Part shown: piece after piece, positions 14,618-26,303 of the stretch
How positions within the stretch are numbered: position 1 is the stretch's first letter
How the letters are laid out: each line of letters starts with the position of its first letter
Source: Serpula lacrymans var. lacrymans S7.9
Taxonomy: Eukaryota > Basidiomycota > Agaricomycetes > Boletales > Serpulaceae
DNA length: 64,000 nucleotides
Direction: 5' to 3'
Assembly (NCBI RefSeq): GCF_000218685.1
Contig: NW_006763291.1
Coordinates: 1,640,781 to 1,704,780 of the forward strand
Notes under the pieces: model-generated
Databases searched by the model: none
What the model saw: the letters and a program-made list of their open reading frames with translations, nothing else
What the model was told of the DNA's origin: nothing
Translations under genes and position numbers: made by a program

Positions 14618-14929
14618 AGATTGGCATGACCTCAGGAAAAGGTTTCAAGCGATATTGAAGAGAACAAGACGCACCCACTGCAATAGCCAGTGTCTTTATT
14701 TTGCTCGAGTTTTGGTTATAACATTGGGAGGGTCTGGATCATACGTATATATGGGGATGGGGATGAAATAAATGTTTGGGAAATTAGCTAGTCAAAGATG
14801 GGAGTCGACTACTCACTCCAGGGAATCGCAACTTGATCCATCTACGCCAGCAACGAAGGACAATAGCAAGAAGCTGCTGAAGACAACGTTCACAAAGCAC
14901 GTGCGATAAACATAACGGAGAGTGTTCAT

Positions 14930-16531
14930 CGGCAACATCTACACCAGAGACTAAGGCGTTGAGAGCAAGTGATAAGGTAACTCAGTCTGAAGCGCTAAAG
15001 TTTGCCTTATGGAGGGTGTCTTGAGTGCTAGTATCCTTCAGGTACATACCCACCGTCCAAGCTTAAGGCGTGAAGCCCGTGTCATTTTTGTGCTGTGTAC
15101 AAGGGCCTTCGAAATAGAGTAATTATAACACAGTAGTACCGTGGCGTGTGTCTCAGCTAGGCAGCGAGTGCATGTGGAAAAGTCGCGGTCCGGTGACATT
15201 GAGCTATATAGTATTAAGTACAGCCAATATTATAATTAATGCGAAGGGCATCTGTCGCAATGCGCCGCATAAGCGAATTGTAAAGGAGATATTGTGTACG
15301 ATTCTTCCTCTATCACTGCTCTACTAGGATAGCTGTGAGGTTTTGGTTTGATGTCGAGTTGTCGAGAGATTCCGATGATGGCCATAACACCAATGGACCG
15401 GAAGTGTCAATGAGCTTCAGGGAGCAAAATACAATGCCAAGATGCACTGAGCTGTACGCCGAGTATAATTAGCACAAAACATGTTACTCGACCCATCGAA
15501 CTCACGTTCACCATGGACATGCAGGCCTCGCCGTTTCAAAGCAATGTCTTCGGAACAAAACCACATAGCCCAGGACCACGAGCACTAGTATCAAACTCAG
15601 CCTCTCAGGGGCAAGGTCACAACCGAGGGTCGCTGATAACATTCTCTATGGGGAGGAGGGTTGCCGAACTATTTTGTCCAAAGCCTACTGCGCCGAATAA
15701 TACACATATTTCAGGCTTTTACACCCTCCGCTTATCGCAAATATAAAGCATCGTGGTAAGTATTGCCAGTCTGACCTGGGAATCCGAAGAAAAGCGGAAG
15801 GAGAGTGAGTCTGACGAGGGAGAAGAGCGAGATTAGGGGCCCATGCCATTGGATTATGCTAACGGGTTGTCAAGTTCAAGATGTGTAATGTTTCTGTATA
15901 ATGAGCGCTTGGGATCTGGATCTTCGTTCATATCCAACGTGTCTTGGAGAGACATACAGACAAAAGACGTGACATCCGGGTCGCGTTTTGTAACGTAGCC
16001 CAGCATCTTAGATTGACTACACCCGTGCAAACACAGGATGACCTGGTGAGTTGTGCCTGCTTGACATAGGGTCGGAGAAGATTTTTAACGTATCGAAAAG
16101 GGGAGTTGGCTGGCTGGCTTGCACAATATGACATTGTTGACACAGAGGGGGGCCAAACGCGGCCGCTGCTTTCGTCAACGCGCCAGAGGCGTTTCTGACG
16201 ACCAGTTATGTATATAAATGGTTCCACCCTGATATAAGTGGAATATACATCAGTTTACAGTTTAGGTTGGATAATATAGGCCTCACCATAGCTATTGTCC
16301 AGCTATCACAGTGGATTGTGGTGGAGCACCGTAATAGGGCATGCTGGGGCGAGTTGGAAGAACCATTTTTTATGAGAGTTCTATAGCACTCACTTATCAC
16401 AGATATAAAATCAATTAAATCAATTAAAAAAAAAAAAAGAGAAGCCTCAACCAACAATGAGATCGCAAGCAACATGAAAGAGGATACTAGTTCGTCCCCC
16501 AGCATAATCATCACTTAACGGAACCAAAAAG
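14930..16531. other. Intergenic region, nothing assigned
   Basis: Only short ORFs without recognised similarity occur (for example 15513-15746 plus and 15928-16227 minus). A poly(A) run lies at about 16427-16438. No repeat shared with the transposon-rich regions was noticed. Confidence 0.45.
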
Positions 16532-16616
16532 TGGACAAATCCGGACTCGAACCGGAGACCCCCCGCAGCCTAGCCAAATGCTAAGCGGATGTGATAACCA
16601 GCTACACCATATGCCC
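16532..16616 (-). tRNA. tRNA-Ala(AGC) with an 11-nt intron, copy 1
   Basis: Read on the minus strand, the 85-nt sequence begins GGGCATA and ends TTTGTCCA. The acceptor stem pairs with one T-T mismatch and has a G3:U70 wobble, the main identity element of alanine tRNA. The T arm is perfect (TCCGG-TTCGAGT-CCGGA). The anticodon stem TCCGC pairs with GCGGG, and the 18 nt between them form a 7-nt loop with anticodon AGC plus an 11-nt intron after position 37. A TTTTT pol III terminator follows. The sequence is identical to the copy at 19044-19128. Confidence 0.93.
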
Positions 16617-16868
16617 GATAGATGGAGGAGCACTGCCACCACCTAGATCAAGATCACAAAGAAATCTTGCACCTCAGGACTACTGTAGGCTTGCCTGTAT
16701 AAGTTTATGATTCGTGTGGTATAAAAGGACTCGTCGGGACATAATCATCAGAGATAGTAACAGAAACAAATATTTGAGGAAGGCATAACAGCAAAAAATC
16801 GATTCAAAAAGAGGATAGTACTCATTTCGTATACGGGTGAAGAGGAAAACTGTCCACTGGTGTCCATA

Positions 16869-18828
16869 TTATGAGTCTGCCTCTACGGCGGAGCCTTTCA
16901 AACATAATACTGATTCTTCCGCCAATTCTTCTGCTATAGCTTTGAGACCCTCCTCTGTAAGAATGGGTACACCGGAGCTGATATCATTCTCAAAGTAGCG
17001 GGGTATAAATCTACATCACACCCATCAGCAATCAGCCTGATAGCCTACAGCATTAGCACAAGGGGAAAAAGCTCACTGTGCTCCCTTCCTCTTCCTCTCG
17101 GCAGCTTCATCGCGTTGTTTCTGTTCAATTGCAAGCTTGTGCTTCGTCGCTTCACCGTATTCTTTATTTAACAGTCGAGTCGTTACACTGTCCCACAGCT
17201 TGCGACTCTCGTTAGAGAGCTGTTTCTCCAATGGTCGGACCTCCTTCGGTACCATTTGGATGGTCGAGAGATCCACAAGCGTTGCGTACTCGGAGTCTAC
17301 AGGAGACGTTACATCTACTTCGGATGTCGACGTCGCCGTGCGCCGCCAGCGGACGCGATTGCGCCAACATCCATCAAAGACGGCAAGGATACGAGACTGC
17401 GGGACATGTTTAGCCTTGGTCCATCCCTCGTGTAGCGTCTCGTTCTCGTCATAGGTGTGGATTACACCTTCTATCAAGAAGTGAGCCCGTCCCAACCAGG
17501 ACTAGCGATAGTGATTAGCAAGATCGTCCTAGATGATATCTAATGGCGCACCTCTTCCTTATATTCGATAATAGCTCTCAGACTCGGCCCACCCTTATTA
17601 CCGGTGCAAGTAATGATCGTAGAATCCCCCACTGTGATATAAAAGCTACCCCTCAAGATACCATTCACGGAAGCGACGGGGTGAGTGATATGATATGTCT
17701 CGCCTTCCCCAGCTCCTCCAGTAATCCTTACATATATTCCCTTGTTGAAGGATCCCGGTGCTACACGAAGTGTCGTCCCAGATACTTTGGCTGAAATCTG
17801 GTCGATCCCCATCATCTCCACCGACCGCGATGGGCAGGAGCCATAGTAGGCAGACACAGGAGGGTGATGAGAAACCTGTTCTGTGAGATAGACCACTCGG
17901 ATGTGAGCTGCTTCGGCACCACGTGCGCCGGAACCTGCACTAGCACGATCACCAAGGCTAAGGTTGGACATGTGTCCTTCTAGCGTTGGATCTGACATCT
18001 GCTGCGGTGAGGTAGCTGCAGTAGATGGACTCTGCTTGCCCTTGGAAACGAGGCTGAGACCGCTACGCGTGCTCTTAGAACTCCTGCCGCTGCGGACGCT
18101 CTTGACACTTGCAGTTTCTGACGGCATGGTGTTGGTAGATTTAGCAACGGAAACGTTACTGGTAGAGTGGATACGCATAATAGGTGGTTGGGATGGGTCA
18201 GAGGAGTATTGCACTGGTGGAATATCCCAATGGGAACGGAAGTGCTCGCCCAATACCGAATTGTACGGTTTACAGACCTTGCCATGCTATGAAGAAACAG
18301 GTATCAGACGACATGGAATAACCCTTGGGACGAAAACCTTTTAATAATACTGACGACAAACTTAAGATCCTTCGTAAAAGTAAATCGAACCACAGCGAGC
18401 ATCCGTTCAAACGCATCATCGGAGTCGTTGATTCTGTGAAAGAATGAAGGACGCTACGGTCAGCATTCCCAAGATATCTGTGCGCTAAGCATGGTACTCA
18501 ACGCAGCAAAGAGGTCGGGCCTATCCAAATAATGCCAATACTCTAAGTTAGGTAACGGCTCAAGTAATGAAGCAGGTAGAGAAAGGCGCCTAAGACACAT
18601 GTATGGTATACGTCAGTCATGGGATAAAGAAGAAGCAGTAAAGACGAACATTGCAGCGATATCCTTTACCCCCAAAGACTTTTTGAGGAGCTGCATAATC
18701 ATCTTGAGCTTCCCGCCCTCGCCCTCCTCAGCATCACCTGTATCTGGTACTGAAATCGGGGGACCAGGTGCATCCTCATCGAGAGCGATGTCGTCAGGAA
18801 TGGGAGACTCGTTGGCACGCTCAGCCAT
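16869..18828 (-). CDS. Oxysterol-binding protein (Osh/ORP family)
   Basis: A multi-exon gene starts at the ATG at 18828 (MAERANESPIPDDIALDED) and ends with TAA at 16869. The OSBP-related ligand-binding domain is recognised by three features: KPYNSVLGEHFRSHW, the family fingerprint EQVSHHPP, and a later beta-barrel portion with KGIYVRITG and GRAHFLIEGVIHTYDEN. The final exon ends with FIPRYFE. ORP proteins carry sterols and exchange phosphoinositides such as PI4P between membranes; the His pair of the fingerprint contacts the phosphoinositide. No PH domain, ankyrin repeat or FFAT motif was seen, so it resembles the short Osh4/Kes1 type. It has a Ser-rich insertion of about 75 residues before the fingerprint that yeast Kes1 lacks. 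Two identical tRNA-Ala genes lie on either side. Confidence 0.93.
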
Positions 18829-19043
18829 ATATAATGCGCAGGCGAAGAAAAATTAAGGATGAGGTTTATGTAGGAATAGAGCAGGTGGAGCCGTTAGACA
18901 GACGCACAGGACTAGAAGTAGTTCTGTGGAGAAAGGACTGGCATAAGGAGTGCCCAGTCTGACAGCCACAGGCCTTGTATGTAAGTCTTGGGAGAAACAC
19001 ACGTGGGTCCTTGGCAAGGCGAAGAAGAAAAAGAAACAAAAAG

Positions 19044-19128
19044 TGGACAAATCCGGACTCGAACCGGAGACCCCCCGCAGCCTAGCCAAATGCTAAGCGG
19101 ATGTGATAACCAGCTACACCATATGCCC
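19044..19128 (-). tRNA. tRNA-Ala(AGC) with an 11-nt intron, copy 2
   Basis: This has the same 85-nt sequence as the gene at 16532-16616, including the intron and G3:U70 pair. It is followed on the minus strand by TTTTTG as terminator. It sits inside the 455-bp interval between the divergent starts of the oxysterol-binding protein (18828) and Sin3 (19284). Flanking bases beyond the terminator differ from copy 1. Confidence 0.93.
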
Positions 19129-19283
19129 CATAATAAACTGTCGCACATTCACAGTCCAGATCCGCGTGATCCCGGACTCGGTTCCCAAAATGCCCACGCC
19201 TAGCCTCTGATCGCAGCGAATCATTCTTGTCAGGTTGCTTTTAAAGTATAACCTCTCCGTGTCGAAAGCTTCGAGCAATAATT

Positions 19284-22200
19284 ATGGACGGCGAGCAAGA
19301 AAAGCCTGTTGTTCCACCGCAGGACATCGACGTAGATGTCGCTGTGGACGTAAAGGAGCAAGCGCCTGCACCGTCGGCTCCAGAACCGGCGTCTCAGGAC
19401 TCAGCGGCTGCACCCTTAGGTGAACCCTCGGTCCCTACAGTCACGAATGATGCCCCTGCCAGCACTGCTACAAAAGAACTACCAGCTTCACCTTCTGTAC
19501 CTGCGCCTGAGGGCTCATCCCGCTTGGATTCGCTTGAAAATTTGCCTCTTGCCATTGATCCTTCTGTCCCTCCACCCATGGTCCCTCCTCGACCACAGTC
19601 TTCATCAACCAGACTACCACCTGTGTCTTATATAGAGGCGCAAGTCCAAAACACACCTTTGGATAGGCCTTTGAATGTCACAGATGCGCTCAGCTATCTT
19701 GATGCTGTCAAAATGCAATTCCACGACCAGCCCGACGTTTACAACCACTTTCTTGACATTATGAAAGATTTCAAGAGCGAACTGTAAGTGCATTTCGGTT
19801 ATATTCCCGATCTTGTTTGTTTATCCAAATACTAGGATCGATACTCCCGGCGTCATCAAACGAGTATCATATCTTTTCAACGGTCACCCAGCGCTCATAC
19901 AGGGCTTCAACACTTTTCTTCCTGTTGGGTACCGTATTGAGTGCTCCACTGACCCACAGGATGCCAATTACATTACTGTTACCACGCCCTCTGGCACAAT
20001 GATGCAATCAACTAACGACGGTCCTGGTAAGGGCAACCTCCTATGGTCAACTTTTCCGAGCCTTCCCTCAAGTGTGGTACATCCTTCAGAACCATCGGCA
20101 TTTTCATCCTCCGAAATAGGTGGATCAAATTCTCAACCATTCTCGCATAGTCTGTTTCCCCCTCAGCCTCCTGGGTCTCCGGATTCAAACATATATGGCC
20201 AAGATGGAATTACCATCGAGCCTGCGGTACAATATGTCCAGAAGATCAAACAGCGTTGTGATGAAGCAACCTATCGTCAATTTCTAGAAATATTAGGTCG
20301 TTATCATAACAAGTCAGATGCAATCGACGAGGTACATCGTCATATCTCTCTGTAAAGCTTTTATATGCTGAACCAATATAATCATCCTAGAGAGAAGTGT
20401 CGGCTGAAATTGCCAAGCTATTCAAAGATGCCCCTGATTTGCGATCTGATTTTCGAATTTTTATGCCGGAGAAAAGTCAACAGCTTTTCGATGAGATAGA
20501 AGAGAGTTATTCGGCTCTGCCCCCTGGCAGGCATACGCGAACCAACACACCTGCTTTGGACACCAGAAGTTCCAGACGAAAATACGACCCTGTGCCTGCT
20601 ACATCTGATGGCACCGGGTCTGCTCTGCCACAGAAAAGAAAACGCAAAGTGGTCGATAGAGAAAAGGACAGGGATGTCGGTACTAGAGCTAGCGCGTCTA
20701 ATAAGGTACTGCACAGTGAAATATGTTTATATTTATTATACTTATTATCAAATACTAGAATGCAAATGGCGTAGCTAGTGTTGATTTTGCCTCATCTTCA
20801 AAGTATCTCGCTGCCCCTTCTCCCAGACGTCCATCGCAGCCATCGTTCTCGCAACAGCATACCCGTATACCGACTCCTGAGCCGACAAATGACGAGGCGC
20901 ATTTCTTTGACCGGGTGAAACGGGCATTGGATAATCGCGAGACGTTCAATGAATTCTTGAAACTTATCAACCTTTTCACACAGGGATACATTGACACTGC
21001 GAGGCTGGTCAGGGAAAGTCGATCCTTCTTGGGGGAAGGAGAGCTGATGAGGCAATTCAGGGAGATTGTAGGGTGGGATGATAGGAGGGAACGTGAGAGG
21101 TGGTTGCTTGAGGAGCAGCAACATCAGCAAGGGTACCTTCGCCCTCCAACCAGGAGCATCAGTGCACCGCTCAGGCCTGGAAGGGTGCATACAAGCCTTC
21201 AGGTGGGGCTTTACAGAAAGCTGCCCGATCATGTTAGTGTCCATCTTTTCTTGCACACCTCACTCATCACAGGTGTTTATACAGGAAGCCAATGTTTCTT
21301 GTACAGGTCGTGATGAAATGTGCAAGTCGGTACTTAACGACTATTGGGTCTCTCATCCGACGTGGACGAGCGAGGACTCCGGTTTTATCGCACACAAGAA
21401 AAATATTTATGAAGAAGCTCTCCATCGCAGTGAAGAGGAGCGCCACGAATACGATTTCCACATTGAAGCAATTGTTCGGACCATCAGTATGTTGGAGCCT
21501 ATAAACAACAAAATTGCGACATTGAGCCCTGAAGATCGTCCTAACTTTAAGTTAAAACCAAATCTTGGCGGTTCGGGGAAGAGCATTCATCAGAGGGTTA
21601 TCAAGAAGATATATGGCAGAGAAGCTGGCGCAGAAGTTATCCAAAGCATGCAGGATTCGCCTGCGGTGGCTATTCCTGTAGTCTTGATGCGGTTAAAACA
21701 AAAAGAGGAGGAATGGAAGAGAGCACAACGGGAATGGAACAAGGTGTGGCGAGAGGTTGACGCTAGGAACTACCACAAAAGCCTTGACCACCAAGCGATC
21801 ACTTTCAAGGCATCCGATAAGAAAGCCATCACGACAAAAGCACTTGTTAGCCAGATTGAAGCAGCGAGAGACGAGCACATGGCCAAAAGAGCGTCTTTCA
21901 TCGATCCTCTTTTTTCACGCACGAGACCAAGACATCAACTCGAATTTGTAGTGGATGATTTCAATACTCTACAGGACGTCCTGAAATTGACATTCTCTTT
22001 CTTGGACCGAACACAGGGCCAGATCGCACTTCCGGAACGTAAGAAGATAGAAGGCTTTCTTCGTACTTTCGTCCCCCTTTTCTTTTCGCTGGACCCTGAG
22101 ACATTCAATCGCACTTTCACCGTAGCTCAAGAAACGGCAGATAGTGACATGAGTGATGATCTTGCTAGCATTGCGGATGACACCGAAGTCTCTAGTGTGG

Positions 22201-23679
22201 CAAGCGGGAGCTCCAGGGCAGCAAGTCGTGGAAACCGTAAGACCGGCAATGGCGGTGACTTGAGGAAGAAGCTTCTGAAGAGCGAACAGGCCAAGTCGAC
22301 TAGTCGAAAGGCCCGCGGTCAAGATGCCTCTCCGTCTACTTCGAGGCCCGCATCTCCCGCCATCGCCGACATGATGCAAGTTGACTGCGCAGATGGCAGT
22401 CAACGAGAAGCGATGCTCAAGAAATTACCAAAGAAGAGCGTATTTTTTAGTAATACAATATTCTATGTACTCTTACGTTTACTTGAGGTGAGTAGGATTG
22501 TTACTCCTTTATCAAACCCGTCTGATCCATCTACGTAGATCTTGTACGACCGTTTGCACTTTTTCAAGGGTCTCGAGAATTCTATTGCCCAACGGCCTAG
22601 CCCTTCTGCGGGTATGCAGGATGCCTCAGACCAGCATTCAATGCAACTCCATTTCTACGATTTGATGCTTGATGCCTGCGAAAGATTATTTGATAGCGAG
22701 GTAGAGCTTCATGTGTTTGAAGATCAAATGCGCATCATGTTCGGCGTAAAGGTCTGTCCTGCTTCAGTGCTGGGAATCCAACTCATCATCCATGGACTAC
22801 CAGGACGCTTTTCGTCTCTTCACGATCGACAAAGTCATTGGTGCATTCATCAAGCAAGTAAGCCACATTTAGTTCTCACACCAGGGAAACTGTCAGAACT
22901 TTTCTCCACTTCATAGGTCCAGCTCGCACTCGCAGATTCTAGAAGTCAGGAATTATATGAGCTCCTTAAACGCGACCGAGCCCTTGTTTCGCCATCTACC
23001 CAAGATCAGCTTAATAGTCGCCGCTTTACCGAAAATGTGTTGGGACCTGATGAAAACATATTTCGAATTGACTGGGTATTTTTTGCATTCACTGTCTACA
23101 TGTTGTCTTTCTGTGTTAATTCGTTGCTCTTTTAGCTCTGCGACTCGAAGACTGTGACAGTTCAGTTGATTGGCAAAGATTCTGCCAACATGGACGACTC
23201 GGAAGCACTGACCGAGCGCTGGCAGTCTTATGTCGATTCATTTGTCTCGGTAAATGATGTCTTTTACGTACCCCTCCTAACACCAGTGCTAAGCAAGTTA
23301 CAGAGCGGCGATACGGAAGGCCTGTCTCACTCTCGCATGAAACGACCATTTTTAAGAAAGTATGTGTGAAGCTCTTTTATAAAATCCAATTCTGACATGA
23401 TGAACTACTTGACTTTGATGAAATCATAGGAATCTGCCTTCCACAGCGGATAGAGCTCCTCCAGACGTTATTGCCCAAGGCGCTCTTGAGATCAGAGTGT
23501 GCGTGAGGACATATAGATTATTCTATGTTTCACACACAGAAGATTTCCTGCAACGCTCGACTACTGTGCAAGAGATGGCGATGGCAATAAAGCGATTAGA
23601 AACCCGGAAGTTACAGCAAAAAAAACGGCTGGAACAGATCGAAATGGGTGATGCGTCTCTTCTCAACGTTATACCGTGA
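19284..23679 (+). CDS. SIN3: Sin3, scaffold of the histone deacetylase co-repressor complex
   Basis: Eleven exons join in phase (19284-19783, 19836-20331, 20391-20705, 20759-21232, 21285-22487, 22539-22751, 22804-22857, 22917-23075, 23136-23249, 23304-23359, 23430-23679) to 1,277 residues. The N-terminus is Pro/Ala/Ser-rich. PAH1 ([15 protein letters not shown]... to [11 protein letters not shown]) lies around residues 130-200. PAH2 begins [13 protein letters not shown] and PAH3 begins [18 protein letters not shown]. The histone-deacetylase interaction region follows: [43 protein letters not shown]-terminal Sin3 domain ends with [20 protein letters not shown]. Sin3 links DNA-bound repressors, held by PAH domains, to Rpd3-type deacetylases in the nucleus. 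An alternative acceptor 12 nt upstream of 21285 would insert four in-frame residues at a poorly constrained site. Confidence 0.96.
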
Positions 23680-24038
23680 TGCTTTCACGCCGGATTTTTA
23701 TGGCGGTCGTAACGTGTACTCATTCTGATATCCTACGACAATGTTATCCCACATAAGTACTCGCACACCTCTGCCAGTCAGATTCCAGCCTTTTTTGTCC
23801 AAGTCCGTTGAGTCTAGCATTTATGAGATGCATTCGACGGCCAAAACACCCACGATAGCAATAATGATACAATGCTACACTTGTCATTCAACAGCCAGTT
23901 AGTATTATGCCTATTAACATGCAACTACAAATACGAAATATGAAATGCTGTATACTTTTACATTGTACTTCCATTGTCCCCAATAATGCGTGTGTAAACC
24001 GGAAGAAGTCATAAACCCAATCACATCGTGAAACTGCT
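23680..24038. other. Convergent 3' spacer between Sin3 and the Orf3-like gene
   Basis: 359 bp hold the 3'UTRs of two convergent genes. No ORF, repeat or RNA gene was recognised. Confidence 0.5.
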
Positions 24039-25512
24039 TTAGCGACATAGCTCTGCCTCGTCACGAAATGGGTCCCAATCTTCTGGTCTCTCTGATGCTT
24101 CATCACCCTCCAATAGCACTTCGTCATCAATCAGCTCGTCTTTCTCTTGAACATCCTCATCATCTTCATCATCATCATCCAGCCCTGCATCTTGCATACC
24201 CTTCTTTGTAAGCTTCAATATTCTGTTTGAAGTACGCTCAACTCGTAAACCGTGTAACCGTTCTGTTGGAAATGGCGTAATGGGTATGAAGGGATTGGGT
24301 GATGAAGAATACATAGGAAGTGTAGCACAAGACTGAATGGGGAGAGTTTAAGTCGGCCACAGTGTAGTGCATATCATGTTGGACGTACCATATCAGGATC
24401 AATATCCAAGTCGTCATCTTCGTCGTCTAGGTCAGCTCCATCAGAATTTCGCATTTCGTCCACATCTTTACGAGCTTTCAAGTATTCCTCAAATGCACCA
24501 AATGCATTGAATCGTGTTACATCGACATCACCGAGATGAAGTGGTGCATCAGGCAAATCTAGATTGAGCGAACCATAGGCATGGAACACAAAGGGTTTGT
24601 TCCCTACGCCTTTCCGGCCAGGAATCTTCTTTGTGTTGACTGTTATATGTATTTGTGTGGAGGCATCGTGATGCTGAAGAAGCGATAAGTAAAATGATAA
24701 TGGTTATGCATGTGGCGAAATGAACGTACGTAGACAATACCTCTGGCAAGATCACCACCTTTCGGCCAAACGTGGGTCAATGTAAAATCCGCCTCGGCCT
24801 CCCAACGCCAATCATTCTCTTCCTCTAAATCATCTCCACTTGAATGGCTATCGTTATTAGGATAATGGTATGGATCCCGCACGCTTGAGAGCTTAGCCCA
24901 TGTCCTTCCACTCCTTATCTCACCGCTCTTATATCCACCTCCGGACATTGTGATATCCTTCTGCACCTCGAAGAGATGACCTGAATCACGCTTAGAGGGC
25001 TCCTGTCCCTTCTGTCGCGCTGTGGGCACAATTATAGGCACTCTGGCGCTTGTCCGTCTCAGAGAACGTCGACGAGATTCCGGACCTATTCCTTCGTTCT
25101 CAGCCAGCGGGGCAAAGACGTAAAAAAGCACCCGGCGTAAATGCGCAATCGAGTAGCTTAGTGGCACCTGCACAACGCGATACATTCCATCTCTGTGAAT
25201 GTCTCTCCCGTTTGTAGTTGCTCCCCCCTCGCGGACGACCTGGAAGCGGAGTGGAAGATGTTTCGAGAAAGACGTAGGTCGTGGGAGAGTAGTACTCTGA
25301 GTCAGATGGCGGATGCGTCCAAAGGGGTTTGTTGGTGAATCGGAAGGTACAATCCATGTGTAGGGTGTGCGTGGAGTTGCAAAGATAGAAGACGATGATG
25401 GAAACGGCGACGATGGAGGCAGTGATCCTGTGAGCTGACGGCGTTTTGGGCCTCGAGGAGGCGTAGAGGATTCTGGGGTGTCGAGGATCTCAAGAGGGCG
25501 CTTGCCTGGCAT
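24039..25512 (-). CDS. Protein resembling the pRiA4b Orf3-like family
   Basis: Three exons (25512-24730, 24673-24389, 24332-24039) join in phase to 453 residues. After a Ser/Pro-rich N-terminus come YRVVQVPLSYSIAHLRRVL, then HLFEVQKDITM, then a WEAEADFTLTHVWPKG block and GNKPFVFHAYG. This order recalls the plasmid pRiA4b Orf3-like fold (first strand, histidine-containing helix, D/E-TL-V-W element), which is common in basidiomycete genomes and of unknown biochemical role. The C-terminus is extremely acidic (runs of Asp and Glu near residues 355-440). I recognise the family from motif order only; the assignment is moderate. The start is the ATG at 25512 in a Kozak-like ACCATGCC context; upstream in-frame codons lack another ATG. 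Confidence 0.6.
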
Positions 25513-25720
25513 GGTGGCCACGAATAATGAGAGGAGGGGAAAACGAAAAAAAAAGATACGTCGAGCGGGACTATTTATACTAGTCTACAACGCGTAAATC
25601 AACGAGATTAACGCGATCACGTGACAGTCACATCATGTGAAAGACCAATATTGTGACGCGTCACGCGCGTTTCTCCTTTGCAGTTGAGCGTTGAGCGTAA
25701 GTAGTAGAAATGTTCTATTT
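25513..25720 (-). promoter_or_regulatory. Promoter of the Orf3-like gene with two MluI-box motifs and an E-box
   Basis: Upstream of the start at 25512 are ACGCGT at 25590-25595, ACGCGT at 25656-25661 (inside the perfect palindrome TGACGCGTCA) and CACGTG at 25618-25623. ACGCGT is the MBF/MCB site that drives G1/S genes in fungi, and CACGTG is the classic bHLH site. Regulation by either is inference. Confidence 0.4.
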
Positions 25721-26303
25721 CACGAATACATTACGTATCGACTATTTATAAACAACAAACTATCGCAAACCCAAGCGGCTATATGTATATCAGTACACGA
25801 GAAAGTTTCGACAAAAAAGCAAGTATAACTAAGGGAACGCGCAACGATATAATCAATAAATAGGAAGACATACTTGTATAGTAGAAATTTCATCAAGGAA
25901 TGGGCTCGAAGACTAGCAGGAGAAATGCTTGGTAAAGTACGCATAAACGAAGGGAAGCGATATGGACAAGCTGAGAGGAGGTTTATTATATGTATTCATT
26001 CTATCACAGACGTCGATTTTAAGAGTGGAGGTGTGCAACAAGGCAAAAAGCCACTCCCAAATCGACTCGAAACCATTGAAAAACAAAGAGAAGAATTATA
26101 CTGAATGAATGAGAGTGTGAGCGCTCAGCCGTCACAACAGTGAGCAAAGAATAGGGGAGCTTAAGACAGTAAAAAGAAAGAAAAGAGAGTTATTTACATT
26201 TCCACCAGTACTGTATCCCACAATAATCAGACCCAAGTCCAGCATCAACACAATAAAACATACACGTACACTAGTTCAATCCACATGAGCATTTAGTAGC
26301 CCC
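25721..26303. other. Intergenic region, nothing recognised
   Basis: AT-rich sequence between the upstream region of the Orf3-like gene and the 3' end of the bZIP gene. Short ORFs only (for example 25874-26104 plus), none recognised. Confidence 0.45.

Noticed and set aside
15513..16514. ORFs on both strands between the PPxY protein and the first tRNA
   Set aside because: Short, unrecognised and lacking consistent splice structure.
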